The notes under the pieces were generated by a model that saw nothing but the letters and a program-made list of their open reading frames with translations, was not told the DNA's origin and made no database searches. This document shows, piece after piece, positions 63,110 through 64,000 of a DNA stretch of 64,000 nucleotides. The stretch spans positions 62,001 through 126,000 of the forward strand of contig CAYWLR010000002.1 in the NCBI GenBank assembly GCA_964459465.1. Reading direction: 5' to 3'. Every line of letters begins with the position of its first letter. The first letter of the stretch is position 1. The DNA comes from CALAMC01 sp964459465 (GTDB lineage Bacteria; Zixibacteria; MSB-5A5; GN15; PGXB01). The translations under genes and the position numbers were made by a program.

Positions 63110-64000
63110 CTAATAAAGTTTAATCCACGCCGTGAGCATGGTATTCACCAGGGCCAGCGGAAACAATACTTTCCACCCGAAATTCATCAACTGGTCATAA
63201 CGGAAACGCGGCAACGTCGCCCGCAACCAGATATAAAAGCACATGAACAACGCGACCTTTATGACAAACCAGATCACCGGCGGCAGAAAGGGGCCCTGCC
63301 AGCCGCCCAAAAACAGTGTTGTCACCACGCATCCGGCGGCTATCATATTGGCATACTCACCGATAAAAAACATGGCGAACCGCATCGACGAATACTCGGT
63401 GTGGTACCCCGCCACCAGTTCCGATTCCGCTTCGGGAAGATCAAATGGAGCGCGGTTGGTTTCGGCCACGGCACAAATCACGAATATCACAAACCCGACC
63501 GGTTGACGGAATATAAACCAGTCCAGAATCGACGCCTGCTGCGCGACCAGTTCTTTCATCGACAATGTCTGCGCGACAAGTAAAACACCGATAATCGATA
63601 AACCATAGGCTATCTCATACGATATCATCTGGGCCGAGGACCGTATCCCGCCCAACAGGGAATACTTGGATCCCGAAGACCAGCCGGCCAGCACGATCCC
63701 GTACACACCCAGCGACGTAACCGCAAAAATGAACAATATGCCGATGTTAAGATCGGAAATGACCGGGTCGATGGTTCGCCCGAATATTTCGAAAGTATCC
63801 CCGAAAGGTATCACCGCAAATGACAATAACGCCGGAATAAACGAGATAATCGGCGCCAGGGCATACGTCACCCGTTCGGCCTTGTCGGGAATAAGATCTT
63901 CCTTGAAAATCAGCTTGACGGCATCGGCTACCGGCTGAAGCAGACCGAATGGCCCGGCATACATCGGACCATAACGGTGCTGAAAACGCCCGACCAGTTT
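63110..64000 (-). CDS. nuoH: NADH-quinone oxidoreductase subunit H (5' end outside window)
   Basis: A partial membrane subunit of complex I that forms the quinone channel with NuoB/D. The frame is open to the window edge; before the internal Met at 63964 the sequence already reads QHRYGPMYAGPFGLLQP, the family's usual QRRIGPNRVGPFGLLQP-like segment, so the true start lies beyond 64000. Other motifs are SSGSKYSLLGGIRSSAQMISYEIA, AETNRAPFDLPEAESELVAGYHTEYSSMRFA and LPRFRYDQLM. Upstream subunits (A-G) must lie outside the window. Confidence 0.95.
   Translation of the reverse strand, partial: KLVGRFQHRYGPMYAGPFGLLQPVADAVKLIFKEDLIPDKAERVTYALAPIISFIPALLSFAVIPFGDTFEIFGRTIDPVISDLNIGILFIFAVTSLGVYGIVLAGWSSGSKYSLLGGIRSSAQMISYEIAYGLSIIGVLLVAQTLSMKELVAQQASILDWFIFRQPVGFVIFVICAVAETNRAPFDLPEAESELVAGYHTEYSSMRFAMFFIGEYANMIAAGCVVTTLFLGGWQGPFLPPVIWFVIKVALFMCFYIWLRATLPRFRYDQLMNFGWKVLFPLALVNTMLTAWIKLY

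Noticed and set aside
1..64000. tRNA or rRNA genes, insertion sequences, phage genes
   Set aside because: I scanned the intergenic gaps and found no cloverleaf, rRNA motif, transposase or terminal inverted repeat.

Overview
The window looks like the chromosome of a diderm (LPS-type) bacterium of the FCB superphylum. Candidate phylum Zixibacteria or a close relative is the best guess. Two large secreted proteins end in the Por/type IX-type C-terminal sorting domain with its NYPNPFNP-type motif. Dockerin-like repeats of the GDVN-x-DG type occur, and BamA, OmpH/Skp, LpxD, Lgt and several lipoproteins show an outer membrane. This assignment is inference from protein style, not from a marker-gene tree. 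I found no rRNA, tRNA, CRISPR array, insertion sequence, phage or plasmid genes.

Layout. 1-2.8 kb: a (+) envelope operon with a YjbH-like barrel, a Tyr/Trp-rich lipoprotein with one CxxCH motif, and a FadL/PorV-like barrel. 2.8-12.6 kb: a (-) block with creatininase-family hydrolase, degenerate DUF2064 protein, CcdA, degenerate receiver protein, rhomboid protease, CoA-binding protein, thioredoxin and a 1.4-kilo-residue CoA-dehydratase activase fusion. 12.6-20.66 kb: a compact (+) operon dtd-maf-rodZ-like-(DUF6913-like)-smc-ftsY-yjbQ-rlmH, closed by a strong terminator. 20.7-28.2 kb: a giant (-) gene for a Cys-rich tandem-repeat surface protein with cohesin-like, dockerin-like and type IX sorting domains, cut by one in-frame TAA. 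28.2-32.2 kb: a long intergenic region with divergent promoters and a structured leader, then a (+) FN3-containing type IX-sorted protein.

32.2-36.1 kb: (-) SPFH lipoprotein, then uvrB followed by a hypothetical lipoprotein. 36.3-40.7 kb: (+) rplU-bamA-ompH-lpxD, linking a ribosomal protein to outer-membrane assembly. 40.7-43.7 kb: ssb (-), then rsmI-lgt-eamA (+). 43.7-48.7 kb: (-) genes DUF3566-like, gltX, a 52-residue coiled-coil microprotein, ferritin-like protein, a stand-alone 35-residue rubredoxin-like protein, a 1-Cys peroxiredoxin, nadA and a corrinoid adenosyltransferase. The ferritin/rubredoxin/peroxiredoxin trio looks like an oxidative-stress set.

48.8-56.5 kb: (-) ADP-forming acyl-CoA synthetase and a GAF-HisKA protein without an ATPase domain, then (+) purF and a secreted subtilisin-like protease ending in two dockerin-like repeats. 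56.5-64.0 kb: the 3' part of a (-) complex I operon, nuoH(partial)-I-J-K-L-M-[Uxx-star glutaredoxin-like]-N, with nuoH running off the window.

The most notable points are the in-frame stop inside the giant surface protein, its hairpin-rich leader carrying a small overlapping ORF, degenerate signalling proteins that keep the fold but lose key residues or domains, and small genes (rubredoxin-like, coiled-coil microprotein) that are easily missed. Start codons were adjusted where a Shine-Dalgarno sequence or family alignment clearly favoured an internal start.
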